Origin: an uncultured Austwickia sp.
Lineage (GTDB): Bacteria; Actinomycetota; Actinomycetes; Actinomycetales; Dermatophilaceae
NCBI GenBank assembly: GCA_934678955.1
Contig: CAKUSI010000106.1
Coordinates: forward strand, 1 to 11,059
Length of the DNA: 11,059 bases
Direction of reading: 5' to 3'
Shown here: positions 9,093-11,059 of the stretch, piece by piece
Position numbering within the stretch: position 1 is the stretch's first letter
Layout: each line of letters begins with the position of its first letter
Translations under genes and position numbers: made by a program
The notes under the pieces: generated by a model
Databases searched by the model: none
What the model was told of the DNA's origin: nothing
What the model saw: the letters and a program-made list of their open reading frames with translations, nothing else

Positions 9093-10207
9093 GACTCTTC
9101 CCCGTAGGCCGCCAGGATCGCCGCGGACCACCGCGCCGCCGCGTCCTCGGTGAGGGGGTCTCCTGCGTCGAGGGCGGCCCAGCCGGCCGCGACGCCCGCC
9201 CGCAGGCGCTGCGTGGCCGTGCCCTGGCCCTCGTCGCGCAGTTCGCCGCCGCTCACGCTCACCTGCGCCGCGCCGCACCGCCCCACCGGTCCCTCCTGCT
9301 CGGGGGTGACGCGGGCCTCGAGGTACGGCTCCGCGAGCGCGCGCAAGTCCCGGGCAAGGAAGGTGGGTCGCTGCCGGGCCGGCGCCAGCAGCACGTCCGC
9401 GGGGGTGTGGACGCCGGTCAGCACCCACAACGAATCGACGCCGGTGGCGACCGCGCCCTCGATGTCGGTGTCCAGCCGGTCCCCGAGCGCGAGCGTCTCA
9501 CCGGCGGGGACACCGAGGAGGGCCGCCGCGCGCTCATAGAGGGGCGGCTCCGGCTTGCCCATGACGATCGGCGACACCCCTGTGGCGTTGCGGACGCACG
9601 CGACGAGGGAGCCGTTGCCGGGCGCGACGCCGCGGTCGGTCGGCAGCGTCAGGTCCACGTTGGTGGCGACCCAGGTCGCGCCGGCCTCCACGGCGTAGGC
9701 GGCCTCCGCGAGGTCAGCCCAGCCGACGTCGCGGCCGTAACCCTGCAACACGCCTGCGATGGACCTCGCCTCGCCGGCCTGCGCTGCCTCCCGGGCCCGG
9801 TCCGGGGTGATCGGTTCCAGCCCGGCCCGTTGCACGGCGAGAGCGACTCCTGGGCCGCCCACCGCGAGGACGAGGCTGCCGGGCTCCAGGGTCTCGGCCA
9901 GCTGCGCCGCGCCCGCCTGGGCGCTGGTGACGACGTCCTTGTCCTCCAGTCGGGCACCCAGCCCGCGCAACATCTCCACCACGTCCTCGGGTGGCCGGGA
10001 GGCGTTGTTGGTCACGTATGCCACGCCCAGCCCGGCGTCCTGGGCGCCGGCCAGGGCGTCGATCGCGTCGGGGATCGCCAGGTGTCCCCGCACGACGACG
10101 CCGTCGAGGTCGCAAAGCAACCCCCTATATCGCCGGAGCAATGGCCGATCCTCGTCGGAGTCGGGACCGTGCGACGGGTGACCGGTCGGGGCGGAGTCGA
10201 ACGTCAT
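9089..10207 (-). CDS. HAD superfamily IIA phosphatase (NagD-like; Rv1692-like glycerol-3-phosphate phosphatase)
   Basis: A 372-aa cytoplasmic HAD phosphatase with a C2a cap. Motif I CDLDGVV has the nucleophile Asp33 and Asp35; motif II is VTNNAS (Thr66); motif III Lys218 is in MGKPEP; motif IV is GDRLDTDIEG (242-251). About 75-90 C-terminal residues after the HAD core form an additional domain seen in the Rv1692 group. Rv1692 is known as a glycerol-3-phosphate phosphatase that recycles glycerol from phospholipid turnover, and the same reaction is inferred here from similarity and synteny. ATG 10207 is preferred to GTG 10213 because AGGA lies 7 nt before it. The stop overlaps the next gene (GTGA), and 44 nt separate it from the TPR gene. 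Confidence 0.88.
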   Translation of the reverse strand: MTFDSAPTGHPSHGPDSDEDRPLLRRYRGLLCDLDGVVVRGHLAIPDAIDALAGAQDAGLGVAYVTNNASRPPEDVVEMLRGLGARLEDKDVVTSAQAGAAQLAETLEPGSLVLAVGGPGVALAVQRAGLEPITPDRAREAAQAGEARSIAGVLQGYGRDVGWADLAEAAYAVEAGATWVATNVDLTLPTDRGVAPGNGSLVACVRNATGVSPIVMGKPEPPLYERAAALLGVPAGETLALGDRLDTDIEGAVATGVDSLWVLTGVHTPADVLLAPARQRPTFLARDLRALAEPYLEARVTPEQEGPVGRCGAAQVSVSGGELRDEGQGTATQRLRAGVAAGWAALDAGDPLTEDAAARWSAAILAAYGEES

Positions 10208-10230
10208 AGGCACATCCTGGCGTGTCGGGG

Positions 10231-10253
10231 GACGCTCACCAAGGGAGAGCGTC
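10231..10253 (-). other. Hairpin at the TPR gene-phosphatase junction
   Basis: GACGCTC (10231-10237) and GAGCGTC (10247-10253) form a perfect 7-bp stem with a 9-nt loop that includes part of the TPR stop codon. No T-run follows on the minus strand, so it is not a classical intrinsic terminator. It could instead affect mRNA stability or re-initiation. Confidence 0.45.
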
Positions 10254-11059
10254 AGGGCGTGTCCTGGGCCGTCTCGCTGGGCTCGAGAAGCGCCTCCGCG
10301 AGCCCGTCCTCCCCCGCCGGCGAGGATGCCGACGCCTCATCGGAGTCGCCTGCGTGCGGCTCGGTCGTCTCGGAATCGGTCGGCTCGGAATCAATGGCCT
10401 CGGAATCGGTCGCCTCGGAATCAATCGTCTCGTAATCGATGGCCTCGGAATCGGTGGCGGGGGTGTCCTCCGCGGTCCCCGAGGGAACTTCGTCCTCGGC
10501 GTCTTCGCCCAAGTCCTGGAAGACCACGCCGTCGATCTCGTCGAGGCGTTCCGCCGCGTCCGTCATACCGTCCGTGTCGGCCTGCGCCGCGACCGCGAAC
10601 CAAGCCCGCGACAGCTCCCGGTCCCCCCGCGCCCACAGAGCGTCGGCAAAGGCGTAGAACAGTCGGGCGCTCCAGGGATCCCGACGGGACGGCTCCAGCT
10701 GCGGCGTCTCCAGGAGCACGACCGCGGCGTCCAGATCGCCCATGTCGCGACGGATCCCGGAGCAGACGATCAGGAGCTCGACCCGCTCGGCGGGGCCGAG
10801 CGTCCGCGCCTCCGGGGACCCGGCGAGCTCGAGGGCGTGCTCGGGGCGGCCGAGCGCGCGCTCGCAATCGACCATGAGCGGCAGCAGATGATGGGATCCG
10901 GAGACCCGCCGGGCCGTGCGGAATTCGGCCAGCGCGGTCTGGAAATCGCCCTCGCGGTAGGCGACCAGGCCCCTGGCCTCGCGAGCGGCCGCAACTCGTC
11001 CCGCCCTGCGCACGGCTGTCTCGGCGTGCCGGCGTGCTTCGGCAAGGTCGGTCGAAAGG
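10252..11059 (-). CDS. TPR-containing protein, Rv1691-like, with acidic C-terminal repeat (5' end beyond window)
   Basis: The reading frame is open to the window edge, so the N-terminus is missing; an internal GTG at 11013 is probably not the start. The visible N-terminal part has TPR-like helical pairs (AREARGLVAYREGDFQTALA, then EFRTARRVSG; later LFYAFADALWARGDRELSRAWF) and ends near RLDEIDGVVFQDLG. M. tuberculosis Rv1691 has the same arrangement in the same position. The last 80 or so residues are highly acidic and low complexity, with six pentapeptides of type (T/I)DSE(A/T/P). TPR proteins mediate protein contacts, but the partner is unknown. No signal or membrane segment is visible in this part. 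The gene leads the packed minus-strand group. Confidence 0.85.
   Translation of the reverse strand, partial: LSTDLAEARRHAETAVRRAGRVAAAREARGLVAYREGDFQTALAEFRTARRVSGSHHLLPLMVDCERALGRPEHALELAGSPEARTLGPAERVELLIVCSGIRRDMGDLDAAVVLLETPQLEPSRRDPWSARLFYAFADALWARGDRELSRAWFAVAAQADTDGMTDAAERLDEIDGVVFQDLGEDAEDEVPSGTAEDTPATDSEAIDYETIDSEATDSEAIDSEPTDSETTEPHAGDSDEASASSPAGEDGLAEALLEPSETAQDTP
10366..10455. repeat. 15-bp in-frame tandem repeat in the TPR gene
   Basis: Six consecutive 15-bp units (for example CGTCTCGGAATCGGT at 10366-10380) encode the peptides TDSEA, IDYET, IDSEA, TDSEA, IDSEP and TDSET in gene order. Units alternate between Thr and Ile at position 1. No frame is disrupted. Confidence 0.93.

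Noticed and set aside
8210..10435. A 741-aa open frame on the plus strand antisense to tlyA, the small gene, the phosphatase and the TPR gene
   Set aside because: It lies opposite well-identified genes, its translation is low-complexity and matches no family, and long antisense frames are common in DNA of about 70% GC.

Overview
The window is about 70% GC. Its genes use GTG starts freely and are often joined by 4-nt ATGA/GTGA overlaps, and its conserved gene order is actinobacterial. From the right edge leftwards, the minus strand reads: TPR protein, HAD-IIA phosphatase, a 57-aa protein, tlyA, nadK, recN, pyrG, NUDIX hydrolase. This closely follows the Mycobacterium tuberculosis Rv1691-Rv1700 block. 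Two genes that normally sit between recN and pyrG there (Rv1697/steA-like and Rv1698/mctB) are absent. A YchJ-family gene stands where xerD (Rv1701) would follow the NUDIX gene. The species cannot be named from this sequence.

Layout. Positions 1-584 (minus) hold the N-terminal third of aspartyl-tRNA synthetase, cut by the window edge. A 198-bp divergent region with an inverted repeat and a direct repeat separates it from a plus-strand accessory cluster: vapB antitoxin, vapC PIN-domain toxin (GTGA overlap), then a CueP-family copper-binding lipoprotein after a small terminator-like hairpin. The lipoprotein converges on the YchJ-family gene across 125 bp that contain a 32-bp tandem repeat made from the 3' end of that gene. 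The rest of the window is the long minus-strand housekeeping block.

How the genes fit together. The right-hand group (TPR, phosphatase, small protein, tlyA, nadK) is tightly packed and looks like one transcription unit: NADP synthesis (NadK), ribosomal 2'-O-methylation (TlyA) and probable glycerol-phosphate/polyol-phosphate dephosphorylation. recN (double-strand-break repair) lies after a 121-bp gap, and pyrG (CTP synthesis) after an 80-bp gap. Each has a TANNNT hexamer 7-8 nt before its GTG and no convincing Shine-Dalgarno at the chosen start, so both may have leaderless promoters. vapB shows the same arrangement. pyrG, NUDIX and ychJ are coupled by an overlap and a 7-nt gap.

Most of the window is conserved core genome. 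I see no clearly new multi-gene system. The points worth a second look are the vapBC-cueP pairing, the possible leaderless starts, the triplicated 3' end of the YchJ-family gene, an in-frame repeat insertion in RecN, an acidic pentapeptide array in the TPR protein, the altered TlyA linker and the loss of the steA/mctB pair.
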